Shown piece after piece: positions 35,000 through 42,195 of a DNA stretch of 62,414 bases; the stretch's first letter is position 1, and every line of letters begins with the position of its first letter. Made by a program: the position numbers and the translations under genes. The stretch is taken from assembly GCA_020441225.1 (NCBI GenBank), contig JAGRMP010000274.1, positions 1 through 62,414 of the forward strand, given 5' to 3'. The notes under the pieces are model-generated. The model worked only from the letters and a program-made list of their open reading frames with translations. It was not told the DNA's origin and did not search any database. Source of the stretch: Maritimibacter sp. GTDB taxonomy: Bacteria > Pseudomonadota > Alphaproteobacteria > Rhodobacterales > Rhodobacteraceae.

Positions 35000-35161
35000 C
35001 TAAGTTTGTGATTGCAGCGGGGCAGAAGTTCGCCAAAGTCCAAATCCTGCCCCCGCAACCAACGAAATCTGACAGAACAAGAACAACCGCCCTACTGGGC
35101 GACTCCGTTTCTTGCCGAGCCAGGAGTTGAACACATTCGCGAGATCATCGCGGATTTCGAC
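35000..35161 (-). pseudogene. 3'-end remnant of a second large serine recombinase gene
   Basis: Read on the minus strand, VEIRDDLANVF and later FCQISLVAGAGFG parallel the C-terminus of the recombinase at the left edge (VEIRGDLSKIF and LSQISVVAGA). The DNA from att2 rightward for about 110 bases is also recognisably related to the DNA right of att1, including a CGCCCT-N3-GGGCG hairpin in both. No catalytic or Recombinase domain remains. It marks the former integrase end of a second element. Confidence 0.6.
35049..35073. other. Putative attachment site att2 (tRNA 3'-end-like core)
   Basis: It matches att1 at 24 of 25 bases. Extended leftwards (35039-35061) the sequence TCCAAATCCTGCCCCCGCAA plus CCA closely resembles the T-loop, T-stem and acceptor of initiator tRNA-fMet. 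No 5' part of a tRNA precedes it, so this is the partial copy left at an element boundary, not a functional tRNA gene. Confidence 0.6.
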
Positions 35162-35323
35162 TCCCGGGCCAATGAGTTCACACAAAACAACGATCCTGAT
35201 CGAATCCAAAGACGCGGTTTCGATTGGGAGCACGGCACCCCGAGCATGCCGGCGGACGGGCCGTGGACTTGTTCGCCGCCGGAAGGTCTTCAAGCCACCG
35301 GCTTCCAGCTGGCCTTTGGATCC

Positions 35324-35587
35324 TCACGGGAAGCAATGCGCGGGAAGTGGCGCGTAATGACGTCCTGCATGCGCGTGGGCGTCCTCGGTTGCGGCCTGAA
35401 CCATGAAAGTCAGCGGCCCGCCATGAGCTGAGGCGTCCAACAGGCAAAGGCCGAAATCGAACTCGATCCGACCCTGCTCGGCGGTGAACTCTACCGGCCG
35501 CTTGTGCGCGAAGTGTTTGAAGAGCTGCTGGAGATGCTGGCTGGCCTTGGCGGTTTGGACAACGGTGCGCGACCGGTGCTGGGGCAA
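35324..35587 (-). CDS. DUF2218 family protein, start uncertain (about 87 aa)
   Basis: The segment KASQHLQQLFKHFAHKRPVE, then GRIEFDFGLCLLDAS, PLTFMVQAATED and a final HYAPLPAHCF follows the DUF2218 pattern (a roughly 90-residue family of unknown function). There is no ATG or GTG; a TTG at 35587 without ribosome site is the only nearby start, so the gene may be 5'-truncated by rearrangement at the island junction. It lies 38 bases downstream of the SDR gene on the same strand and could be read through. Confidence 0.5.
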   Translation of the reverse strand: MPQHRSRTVVQTAKASQHLQQLFKHFAHKRPVEFTAEQGRIEFDFGLCLLDASAHGGPLTFMVQAATEDAHAHAGRHYAPLPAHCFP

Positions 35588-35625
35588 GTCTGACTTAGGT
35601 TCTCTTTTGGAAGAAGGTGCCAGTT

Positions 35626-36429
35626 TCACTGGCCCTGGAAGAACCGCGAGAGGCGCGCGAAGCCGGGGATGTGCACCGAGGTGCCGCCATCGGCGGCGAA
35701 GGCCTGGCCGGTGATGTAGCGGGCTTCGTCGGAGGCGAGGAACGCCACAAGATGGGCGATGTCGGCAGGGGCTCCGAGGTAGGGGGTGAGGGTTTCCTCT
35801 TCCACCGTCGCACGCAGCTCTCCGGGCAGGTGAGCGAGTGCGGCCTCGGTCCCGGTGAGGCCGGGGAGCACGGCGTTGCACCGGATGCCGCGCTTGCCGT
35901 GACTGGTGGCGATGGAGCGGGTCATCTGGATCACGGCCGCCTTCGAGGCCGAATAGGCGGCCTGGATCAGGTTGCCCTGCAACGCGAGGTTGGACGCGGT
36001 GTTGATGATGCAGCCGGTGCCTTGGGGTGTCATGATCTTGAGCGCCTCTCGGCAGGCGATCATCGTGCCACGGGTGTTGACCGCAAAGGTTGCGTCCCAA
36101 TCCTCGGTCGCCATGTGCTCGATGTCGCCGTCCCGCATGGCCATCTCCTGAGTCAGGAGGGCGGCGTTGTTGTCGATCACGTCGAGCCGGCCGAAGCGGT
36201 CGAGAGTGGCGGTGAACATCGCCTTGATCGATGCTTCGTCGGCGAGGTCGACGCCCACCGCGATGGCCTCGCCGTCGATGGTTTCGGCAACCGCCTCGGC
36301 CCGGTCCCGGGCTATGTCGGCGACAACGAGCCGGGCGCCATGTTCGGCCATGATCCGGGAGACCTCGGCGCCGATCCCGCCGGCGCCGCCGGTGACGATC
36401 GTGACTTTGCCGTCAAGGGAATATGCCAT
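35626..36429 (-). CDS. Short-chain dehydrogenase/reductase (SDR, 267 aa)
   Basis: The N-terminal nucleotide-binding motif TGGAGGIGAE, the NNAAL motif (VIDNNAAL), the Ser in NTASNLA, the active-site YSASKAA (Tyr-x-x-x-Lys) and the PG motif (AVLPGLTGTE) make it a classical NAD(P)-dependent SDR. The acidic VVADIARD after the second strand favours NAD. It is the last of a three-gene minus-strand set (cupin, VOC, SDR). Substrate unknown. Confidence 0.9.
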   Translation of the reverse strand: MAYSLDGKVTIVTGGAGGIGAEVSRIMAEHGARLVVADIARDRAEAVAETIDGEAIAVGVDLADEASIKAMFTATLDRFGRLDVIDNNAALLTQEMAMRDGDIEHMATEDWDATFAVNTRGTMIACREALKIMTPQGTGCIINTASNLALQGNLIQAAYSASKAAVIQMTRSIATSHGKRGIRCNAVLPGLTGTEAALAHLPGELRATVEEETLTPYLGAPADIAHLVAFLASDEARYITGQAFAADGGTSVHIPGFARLSRFFQGQ

Positions 36430-36511
36430 GGGTCTGTCCTTGTGGTGTCTGTCGGAACCAGGGGTTTCACACCCCCGGACCCCTGTGGAGTATTTGACCA
36501 GAAAAAAGGGG

Positions 36512-36997
36512 TCAGTCGGGGAAGTTTCTGGCGGCGACGATTTCCACGATAAGGCCGCAGGGATCGCGAAAGAAGAAGGCGGCGGCGGGCGGGCGCGGAT
36601 CGTTTTCGCCCAGCACCGGGTCGTCCTCGAGGCGCATCGGGTCGCCGGGTCGGCGGATCACGCCGACGATGGCGCAATCGTCGCGGACCGACAGGATGTC
36701 CAGCGCACGTTGGGCGTCGGTCACCGAGAAACAGGGATGTTTCGTGCCCTGCTCGGCGAGGTCGGTGTTGGGACTGCGGCGGTGTTCGGGGATCGGGGCG
36801 GAGCCTGCCTTCTGGAAGACCTCGAGCCGGGCATCGCCCTTGCGCAGAAAGGCCAGATGCGTGTCGATCGGCGCGATGTATTTGCGGTCTTCGACGGCGA
36901 AGCCCATCACCCCGGTCCAGAACGCCACGAAGGTCTCGATATCGGCGACCGAGAAGCCGACGTGGTGGTGCTTGAGGTCGGGGAACAGCTCAGACAT
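36512..36997 (-). CDS. VOC (glyoxalase/dioxygenase superfamily) protein (161 aa)
   Basis: From ATG 36997 the protein opens MSELFPDLKHHHVGFSVADI and has the paired beta-alpha-beta-beta-beta units of the vicinal-oxygen-chelate fold; metal ligands are likely His11 or His12, a mid His/Glu, and Glu in CGLIVEIVAAR. The long loop GENDPRPPAAAFFFRDPCG is typical of glyoxalase-like members. It starts 4 bases after the stop of the cupin gene, so the two form an operon. Lyase, isomerase or dioxygenase activity cannot be told apart. Confidence 0.8.
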   Translation of the reverse strand: MSELFPDLKHHHVGFSVADIETFVAFWTGVMGFAVEDRKYIAPIDTHLAFLRKGDARLEVFQKAGSAPIPEHRRSPNTDLAEQGTKHPCFSVTDAQRALDILSVRDDCAIVGVIRRPGDPMRLEDDPVLGENDPRPPAAAFFFRDPCGLIVEIVAARNFPD

Positions 36998-37001
36998 CGG
37001 C

Positions 37002-37613
37002 TCAGACTCCGGCCGCCTCCTTGATGCGCCGGTCGTGCCGGGCCTGCTGCGCGGCAAGTTCCGGGTCGAAGACCCCATCGGTCAAAATGAACAGCATCCG
37101 CGTGATCTTGTCGGTGCGGTTGGTCCAGGCGTGGATCGTGCCGCGCTGCACCACCATGTCACCCTGTTCCAGAACAACGTCGCTGTCGTCGAGCAGCAGC
37201 ACGATCTGGCCTTCGAGGACAATGCCGTAGTCGATCGACTCGGTGCGGTGCATCAGCGGATGACGGCCGGGGATCGTGTGCTCGGCGTTCTCCGCGAGGC
37301 CCACTTTCTCGAACAGGGCCCGCGCGGTTTCCTTGTCGAAATCGGGGCCGTCCTGCCCTTCGGGCGGGATGTCGACCATGCGGATGATCGTGCCGTGGGG
37401 GGGCGGCGCGGTCTCGGTGTAGCGGTCGGTGGGCTCTGCCTCGGTCGCCGCCACCGGGGCGGGCGAGGCGTCGGTATGCCAAAGCTCATGGAAGGCGAGG
37501 CCCGGTTGATGCTCGGGGCGGATCACGTTGGGCGGCGCGCCGTCGGACAGAACGATTGCCTTGCCGGATTCATCGTGGCCCGTGACCACGCGGCGGACGT
37601 TTCGAGAGACCAT
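37002..37613 (-). CDS. Cupin-domain protein (203 aa)
   Basis: The ATG at 37613 is chosen because GAGG precedes it by a few bases; a GTG at 37619 is in frame. The C-terminal cupin has motif 1 as MHRTESIDYGIVLEGQIVLL and motif 2 as GDMVVQRGTIHAWTN, with metal ligands His, Glu and His partly conserved. The N-terminal 100 residues resemble BLL6423-like cupins. It heads the cupin-VOC-SDR operon and is divergent from the CrtI-like flavoprotein gene. It may be a small dioxygenase, isomerase or sensor; not resolved. Confidence 0.8.
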   Translation of the reverse strand: MVSRNVRRVVTGHDESGKAIVLSDGAPPNVIRPEHQPGLAFHELWHTDASPAPVAATEAEPTDRYTETAPPPHGTIIRMVDIPPEGQDGPDFDKETARALFEKVGLAENAEHTIPGRHPLMHRTESIDYGIVLEGQIVLLLDDSDVVLEQGDMVVQRGTIHAWTNRTDKITRMLFILTDGVFDPELAAQQARHDRRIKEAAGV

Positions 37614-37627
37614 GTGCACCTCATTGT

Positions 37628-37647
37628 TTGGTTGAACGTATAATTAA
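37628..37647. promoter_or_regulatory. Shared promoter/operator motif, copy 1
   Basis: TTGGTTGAACGTATAATTAA is matched at 17 of 20 positions by 41248-41267 (TTGGTTGAGTGTATAAATAA). Both lie ahead of plus-strand catabolic operons (at 37748 and 41332) and contain a TATAAT/TATAAA element, but no good -35 box is placed, which suggests activation by a regulator. Confidence 0.5.
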
Positions 37648-37747
37648 GTTTTCCCCCGCTTGGCAAGACAGGCACAGGAATGTGCCTCCTTTTCAGGTGC
37701 CGCCGCGCGCGGTTAGGCAAGGCGGAACGAACAGAGGGGAGGCGCCT

Positions 37748-39340
37748 ATGTCGCAATACGATGTCGTCGTGATGGGCGGTGGTCACAACCAGCTCGGGAC
37801 AGCGGCTTATCTCGCAAAGGCGGGCAAGAGGGTTCTCGTGCTCGAGAAAAAGGACTTCGTCGGCGGCGGCGCTGTCACGCTGCCGCGCACTGCGCCGGGG
37901 TTTCTGCACAACAAGCACTCGATGATCCACGGGATGATCCAGGCCAACCCGATGCTGCTCCACGACGAGCTTGGGTTGAAGTCGAAATACGGGCTGGAAT
38001 ACATCCACCCCGATCCGCCGATGAGTCTTGTGCTCAAGGACTTCACCTACATGCGGTCCTACATCTCGGTGGACCGGACCTGCGATGAAATCGCCCGGTT
38101 TTCGCCGAAGGATGCCGAAACCTATCGCGAGTTCGTCGAATGGGGCGGGCGGATGATGCCGATGCTGATGCAGGGCATGTTCAACGTGCCGGTGCCGATG
38201 GGGGCCTTCCTCATGATGATGCAGGGCACGGAAGATGGGCGGCGCCTCATCGACCTCATGTTTCGCAGCCCGCTGCAGATCGTCGACGAGCTGTTCGAGA
38301 GCGACCTTTTGAAGATCTTCATCCTCAAATGGGCCTCGGAAGGGATCTTGCAGTTCCCCGATGACATGGGCACGGGGCTGGGCGTGATGATCATGATCGT
38401 CATGACGCATTACTATCCGGTCGGCTTCGCGAAGGGCGGCTCGGGGGAGTTGTCGCGGGCGCTCAGAGATTGCATCGAGGATCACGGCGGCGAAATCCGG
38501 CTGGGCACCGAGGTCAATTCGGTGATCGTCGAGAGCGGGCGCGCCGTGGGGCTCCGCTCGACCGAAGGCGAAGAGTTCCGCGCCAAAGATGCTGTCGTCG
38601 CGGCCATTCACCCTAACCTCTTGGGCGATTTCGTCGAGGGGCTGGACGAGGCGCTGTTGCGTCGCGCGGGGCGCGTCACCAACGCGCCTTATGCGCTCTT
38701 CAAGATCGACGCGGCGCTGGACCGGCCCGTGGACGCCTTCGCCGGGAACCTGCCCGAGGAAGTGTTCGGCACGGCGGCCAACACGATCCATGCGACCAAC
38801 CTCACCGAGTTTCTGGAGAATTTCGAGCCTTTGCGGATGGGCCGCGTGAACACCGAAAACCCGCTGCAAGGCGGTGGGCCGACGGCGCTGCCGGGGCTGC
38901 AGCCGGAGGGCATGTCGAACCTCTACATGACGAGCTACCAGCCCTTCAACATCGAACGGCAAGGCCCGGGGAAATGGGACGAGATTAAGGAGAAGGTCGC
39001 CGATCGGCTGCTTGAAAAACACAGCCATTTCTACCCCGGTCTCAAGGATGCGGTGATCCTGCGGGAGGTCGACAGCCCGCTCGACATGCAGCGTTGGTCG
39101 CCCACGACCTTCGTCAACGGCGAGGTGCATGGGGCGGGGCTACAGCTTTTCCAGACGGCGGGCTTCCGGCCCACGCCGGAACTTGCGCAATATGCGGTGC
39201 CGGGCTGCGAGGGGCTCTATCTCTCGGGGCCGTTCATGCATCCGGGCGGGGCGATCTTTGGCGCTGGGCGGCCCTGCGCGATCAAGATTCTCGACGACAT
39301 GGACATCGATTTCGACAAGGTCATCGCGGGGACGATGTGA
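37748..39340 (+). CDS. CrtI-like FAD-dependent oxidoreductase (phytoene desaturase family, 530 aa)
   Basis: The start ATG follows GGGGAGG. The N-terminal dinucleotide-binding motif VVVMGGGHNQLGTAAYLAKA and LVLEKKDFVGGGAV bind FAD. The C-terminal FAD motif is LYLSGPFMHPGGAIFGAGRP near residues 494-513. The family oxidises or isomerises carotenoids and, in catabolic operons, other lipophilic or cyclic substrates. It overlaps the following small gene by one base (TGATG), starting a three-gene operon. The substrate is unknown, but the neighbourhood suggests a catabolic rather than carotenoid role, as no other carotenoid genes are present. Confidence 0.85.
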   Translation: MSQYDVVVMGGGHNQLGTAAYLAKAGKRVLVLEKKDFVGGGAVTLPRTAPGFLHNKHSMIHGMIQANPMLLHDELGLKSKYGLEYIHPDPPMSLVLKDFTYMRSYISVDRTCDEIARFSPKDAETYREFVEWGGRMMPMLMQGMFNVPVPMGAFLMMMQGTEDGRRLIDLMFRSPLQIVDELFESDLLKIFILKWASEGILQFPDDMGTGLGVMIMIVMTHYYPVGFAKGGSGELSRALRDCIEDHGGEIRLGTEVNSVIVESGRAVGLRSTEGEEFRAKDAVVAAIHPNLLGDFVEGLDEALLRRAGRVTNAPYALFKIDAALDRPVDAFAGNLPEEVFGTAANTIHATNLTEFLENFEPLRMGRVNTENPLQGGGPTALPGLQPEGMSNLYMTSYQPFNIERQGPGKWDEIKEKVADRLLEKHSHFYPGLKDAVILREVDSPLDMQRWSPTTFVNGEVHGAGLQLFQTAGFRPTPELAQYAVPGCEGLYLSGPFMHPGGAIFGAGRPCAIKILDDMDIDFDKVIAGTM

Positions 39341-39591
39341 TGAGCGACAAGAAGACAGAGATGAAGATCTACGACGCGCAGGGCATGCCCCTGATGTCAG
39401 TGAAGCGGCTGGAGCGGGATGGCAACGATCTGGTCATTCGCGGCAAGATCTTCGACGCGATGCCGATTGCCGCGCGGCTCACGCCACAGGACGCACGCGC
39501 GGCGCTGAAGCTCCTGGACCTCAAAACGATCCTGTTCCTGATCACGTTGATATTTCGGCCCGCGACGCGCGAGACGAAGGACAAGGCATGA
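39340..39591 (+). CDS. Small conserved-looking hypothetical protein (83 aa)
   Basis: The ATG overlaps the stop of the flavoprotein gene. The protein (KTEMKIYDAQGMPLMSVKRL, GNDLVIRGKIFDAMPIAARL) is basic with a hydrophobic, possibly membrane-seeking segment LLDLKTILFLITLIFRP near the C-terminus. I do not recognise a family. Tight coupling on both sides (ATGA overlap with the next gene) suggests a partner of the CrtI-like enzyme, perhaps a membrane anchor. Confidence 0.7.
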   Translation: MSDKKTEMKIYDAQGMPLMSVKRLERDGNDLVIRGKIFDAMPIAARLTPQDARAALKLLDLKTILFLITLIFRPATRETKDKA

Positions 39592-40013
39592 ACCGGGCCA
39601 CATTCGAGGACTACATCGCGCGGTTCAATGCCCGCGATGTGACCGCCTTCGAGGACTACCTTTGCGACGATATGCAGATGCTCAACGGCGCGCTGCGGTT
39701 TGAAGGCGTTGACGGGATGAAGGACCACTATGTCGGGAAGATCTGGCCGCATTTCGAGGAACGGCTGAACCTCATCCGCTTTCTCGGCGGCGACGATCAT
39801 GTCGCGGTCGAATTGCGCACCGACTTCACCGCGCTCCACGATGTGCCGGACACGCTCTTCGGGCCGGTCCTGAAGGGCGAGATGTTCGTCTATCGCGGGC
39901 TCATCATGTATGACCTGCGCGACGGCAAGTTCGCGACGATCACAGTGGCCTACAACAGTTTCACCAATGTGAAGCCGGACGGGACGACACGCGAAATGGG
40001 CCTGCCGCACTGA
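39588..40013 (+). CDS. SnoaL/NTF2-like protein (141 aa)
   Basis: The N-terminal helix FEDYIARFNARDVTAFEDYL followed by MLNGALRFEGVDGMKDHYV and a strand-rich C-terminal half (VAVELRTDFTAL, ATITVAYNSF) fits the cone-shaped NTF2/SnoaL fold, which contains isomerases, cyclases and dehydratases. It overlaps the previous gene by ATGA and is the last of the flavoprotein operon. The catalytic residues cannot be named. Confidence 0.75.
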   Translation: MNRATFEDYIARFNARDVTAFEDYLCDDMQMLNGALRFEGVDGMKDHYVGKIWPHFEERLNLIRFLGGDDHVAVELRTDFTALHDVPDTLFGPVLKGEMFVYRGLIMYDLRDGKFATITVAYNSFTNVKPDGTTREMGLPH

Positions 40014-40020
40014 TGTTATT

Positions 40021-40050
40021 GTGAGCCTTCGCGGCCGGCGATAGGCTCAC
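40021..40050. repeat. Hairpin immediately upstream of the HxlR gene
   Basis: Perfect 7-base arms GTGAGCC (40021-40027) and GGCTCAC (40044-40050) enclose a 16-base loop. It lies between the SnoaL-like stop (40013) and the HxlR ATG (40054), leaving no room for a ribosome site, and could be an operator or a terminator-type structure. Confidence 0.5.
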
Positions 40051-40053
40051 GTC

Positions 40054-40521
40054 ATGGACCGCGCGAAGATCACTGACCTTCTTTCCGTGGGCGAGCTTGA
40101 ACGGCCCGGCGACGATCCGCGCGCAGCCGGGCTGGGCGCCCTCGCCGCACAGATGGGCACCCCGCCGGGACGAGACGCACCGGTGCGCGAGGTCATGGCG
40201 CGGCTCGGCGACAACTGGTCAGCGCTGATCCTAAAGGTGCTGGCCACCGGCACCTACCGCCACGCAACGCTCAAACGGGTGATCGGCGCGCTCTCGTCGG
40301 AGGGCGAGATCAGCCAGCGCATGCTCACGCTGAGATTGCGCACGCTCGAGCGCGATGGGTTCGTGGCGCGCACCGAACAGCCCACGGTGCCGCCGCGCGT
40401 GTGCTACGATCTTACCGAGCTGGGTCGTGGCCTGGTGGCGGAGTTCGACCGTATGCTCGGCTGGATCGAGACGCACGAAGCCGACATCACCGACGCCCGG
40501 GCCCGTTTTCGCGACGACTGA
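40054..40521 (+). CDS. HxlR-family winged-helix regulator (155 aa)
   Basis: The conserved HxlR core is seen: VREVMARLGDNWSALILKVL, ALSSEGEISQRMLTLRLRTL, ERDGFVARTEQPTVPPRVCY and LTELGRGLVAEFDRMLGWIE. These regulators usually control adjacent catabolic or stress genes in response to reactive or aromatic compounds. There is no Shine-Dalgarno sequence in front of the ATG, only a hairpin, so translation may be leaderless or coupled. It is convergent with the TetR gene, 6 bases apart. Confidence 0.88.
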   Translation: MDRAKITDLLSVGELERPGDDPRAAGLGALAAQMGTPPGRDAPVREVMARLGDNWSALILKVLATGTYRHATLKRVIGALSSEGEISQRMLTLRLRTLERDGFVARTEQPTVPPRVCYDLTELGRGLVAEFDRMLGWIETHEADITDARARFRDD

Positions 40522-40527
40522 CCGCCT

Positions 40528-41169
40528 TCAGGGCATCAGCGCCTGCATTCCGGCGGTCGAGAAATCGAGAAGGGCCGCGTAGGCTGCGTCGAGATCGTCG
40601 GCGCGCACCGCGCCACCGGTCAGCGTGCTCACCCGTCCGTTCTGCGAGGCCACCGCCAGCATGGCGTGCAGCATCAGGGCAAACCCGCGGCTGACCGCGG
40701 CACGATCGGCCCCCGGTGCAGCGGCAAGGAGCGCGTCGATGAAGCGTTGACCCACCGGGTCGAAGTATCGGTGCAGCAGATCGAGCCACTGAGTCCCTTC
40801 TCCCAGGCGCGCGAGCACCCGGAAATAGGCGGGCCAGCCCGGATCGCGCGAACCGGCCTTTTCGAACAGCGGGGCAAGGAAGGCGTCGAGGATATCGCGA
40901 ACCCCTGCCGCGTCGAGGGCCTCCAGCCGTTTGAGACGGCCCTCGCCCAGCACCGCGGCCCGGCGCGCAACGACCTCTTCGAACAGGCTTTCCTTGGTGC
41001 CGAAATGATAGCTCGCGAGCGCGAGCGTCACCCCGGCTTCGTCGGTGATGTCGCGCAACGACACCCCGTCGAAGCCCCGCGCGCCGAACAGGAGCTCGGC
41101 CGCGTCGAGGATCTTGACCTTGGTCCGTGCGCCGTTCGCACGGGTCTGACGTCTCGCCTCGGAAACCAT
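40528..41169 (-). CDS. TetR-family transcriptional regulator (213 aa)
   Basis: The N-terminal HTH reads KVKILDAAELLFGARGFDGV, SLRDITDEAGVTLALASYHF and GTKESLFEEVVARR, the standard TetR DNA-binding domain. The C-terminal ligand domain is helical. A 25-base dyad lies at 41195-41219, 26 bases upstream, and a second site with an identical 16-base core lies at 58757-58772. This protein is the best candidate to bind both and so to link the ABC operon with the distal ring-cleavage genes. Confidence 0.88.
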   Translation of the reverse strand: MVSEARRQTRANGARTKVKILDAAELLFGARGFDGVSLRDITDEAGVTLALASYHFGTKESLFEEVVARRAAVLGEGRLKRLEALDAAGVRDILDAFLAPLFEKAGSRDPGWPAYFRVLARLGEGTQWLDLLHRYFDPVGQRFIDALLAAAPGADRAAVSRGFALMLHAMLAVASQNGRVSTLTGGAVRADDLDAAYAALLDFSTAGMQALMP

Positions 41170-41194
41170 CCGTCTTGTCCTTCCCAGTCTCCAC

Positions 41195-41219
41195 GACCAA
41201 TCGGTCCCGCCGATAGGTC
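41195..41219. promoter_or_regulatory. Putative TetR operator 1
   Basis: The dyad GACCAATCGG-TCCCG-CCGATAGGTC pairs 9 of 10 arm positions. It sits between the divergent tetR and ABC-transporter genes. The 16 bases GTCCCGCCGATAGGTC (41204-41219) recur exactly at 58757-58772. Confidence 0.7.
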
Positions 41220-41247
41220 AGGTCTGATTTAGCGACTTCATCGCTGA

Positions 41248-41267
41248 TTGGTTGAGTGTATAAATAA
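41248..41267. promoter_or_regulatory. Shared promoter/operator motif, copy 2
   Basis: TTGGTTGAGTGTATAAATAA matches the motif at 37628-37647 at 17 of 20 positions. It lies 64 bases before the ABC ATPase start and probably includes the -10 region of the transporter operon. Confidence 0.5.
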
Positions 41268-41331
41268 CCGACGGCAAAATGCCAGAGAACCCCGGTGCGG
41301 CAGAATCACCGAGGCAGCCAGGGAGGATGAC

Positions 41332-42132
41332 ATGCTCGACGACAGCGCCACCGCTGCGGCGGATATCCTGACGGTTTCCGGCCTCGAGAAATCCCTCGGC
41401 AAGAAGTCACAGGCACTCAAGATCCTGGGCGGTATCGAATTCCGGGCGAAAACCGGCGAGTTCCTGACCATCGTCGGCCCGTCGGGTTGCGGCAAGACCA
41501 CGCTGCTGATGGCGCTGGCTGGGCTTTATTCGGCGGATGCAGGCCAGGTTCTGTTCCAGGGACATCAGGTTTCGGGCCCGCCCGAAGGCCTCGCGGTGGT
41601 GTTTCAGGATTACTCGCGCTCGCTGTTGCCGTGGAAGAAGAACCTCGCCAATGTCATGTTCGCCATGCGCCGGAGCGCAGGCTCGAAGCAGGACAAAGAG
41701 ACGACCGCCCGCGAAATGCTCGAGGCCGTAGGCCTCAAGGGCTTCGAGGACCGCTATCCGTGGGAGCTGTCCGGCGGGATGCAACAGCGTGTCGCCATCG
41801 CCCGTGCGCTTGCCACGCGCCCGAAGCTCCTGTTGCTCGACGAACCGCTCGCCGCCGTCGATGCGCAGACGCGGGCCGACATGCAGGACCTGTTGCTGAG
41901 GCTTGCGAAACAGTTCGGCAAAACCTGCATCCTCGTCACCCACGACGTGGAGGAGGCGGTCTACATGGCCGACCGTATCGTGGTGCTGTCGAAACGCCCG
42001 ACTCGCGTGGTTGAAGAAATCGACGTGCCGCTGGCCAAGCCGCGCGACCATCTGACGACGCGGGAAGACCCGGAGTTTCTGCGGATCCGCCACGAGGTGA
42101 TCGAACGGATCCGTTCCTTCAAGAAAGACTGA
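41332..42132 (+). CDS. NitT/TauT-family ABC transporter ATP-binding protein (266 aa)
   Basis: The start ATG follows GGGAGGATGAC. Walker A is GPSGCGKTTLL, the Q-loop region VVFQDYSRSLLPWKK, the signature ELSGGMQQRVAIARAL, Walker B LLLLDEPLAAVD and the switch His in LVTHDVEEAVY. The FQDYSRSLLPW form is typical of nitrate/taurine/sulfonate-type ATPases (SsuB/TauB-like). It heads an operon with the binding protein, two permeases and two sulfatases, so the imported substrate is probably a sulfonate or sulfate ester, or a related anion. Confidence 0.93.
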   Translation: MLDDSATAAADILTVSGLEKSLGKKSQALKILGGIEFRAKTGEFLTIVGPSGCGKTTLLMALAGLYSADAGQVLFQGHQVSGPPEGLAVVFQDYSRSLLPWKKNLANVMFAMRRSAGSKQDKETTAREMLEAVGLKGFEDRYPWELSGGMQQRVAIARALATRPKLLLLDEPLAAVDAQTRADMQDLLLRLAKQFGKTCILVTHDVEEAVYMADRIVVLSKRPTRVVEEIDVPLAKPRDHLTTREDPEFLRIRHEVIERIRSFKKD

Positions 42133-42195
42133 ACGCAACCGGACACCGGACCGCGCCGAGGGTGGGTGACGGTTCGAAAACAGGGAGGACACCCA

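Larger units (their letters stand above)
13..35073. mobile_element. Putative integrative element A (defence island) bounded by att1 and att2
   Basis: The interval begins at a serine recombinase gene whose 3' end overlaps att1 and ends at the matching direct repeat att2. Inside are two further recombinases, excisionase-like HTH proteins, a RepA-like ATPase, toxin genes, a helicase-nuclease operon, a ubiquitin-like conjugation operon, RES/Xre, IS66 and a type I restriction system. That content fits an integrated defence island. The exact crossover and the excised form are inferred. Confidence 0.5.

Noticed and set aside
35039..35061. A functional tRNA-fMet gene
   Set aside because: Only the T-loop, T-stem 3' strand, acceptor 3' strand and CCA are present; no D-arm, anticodon arm or 5' acceptor strand precedes it.
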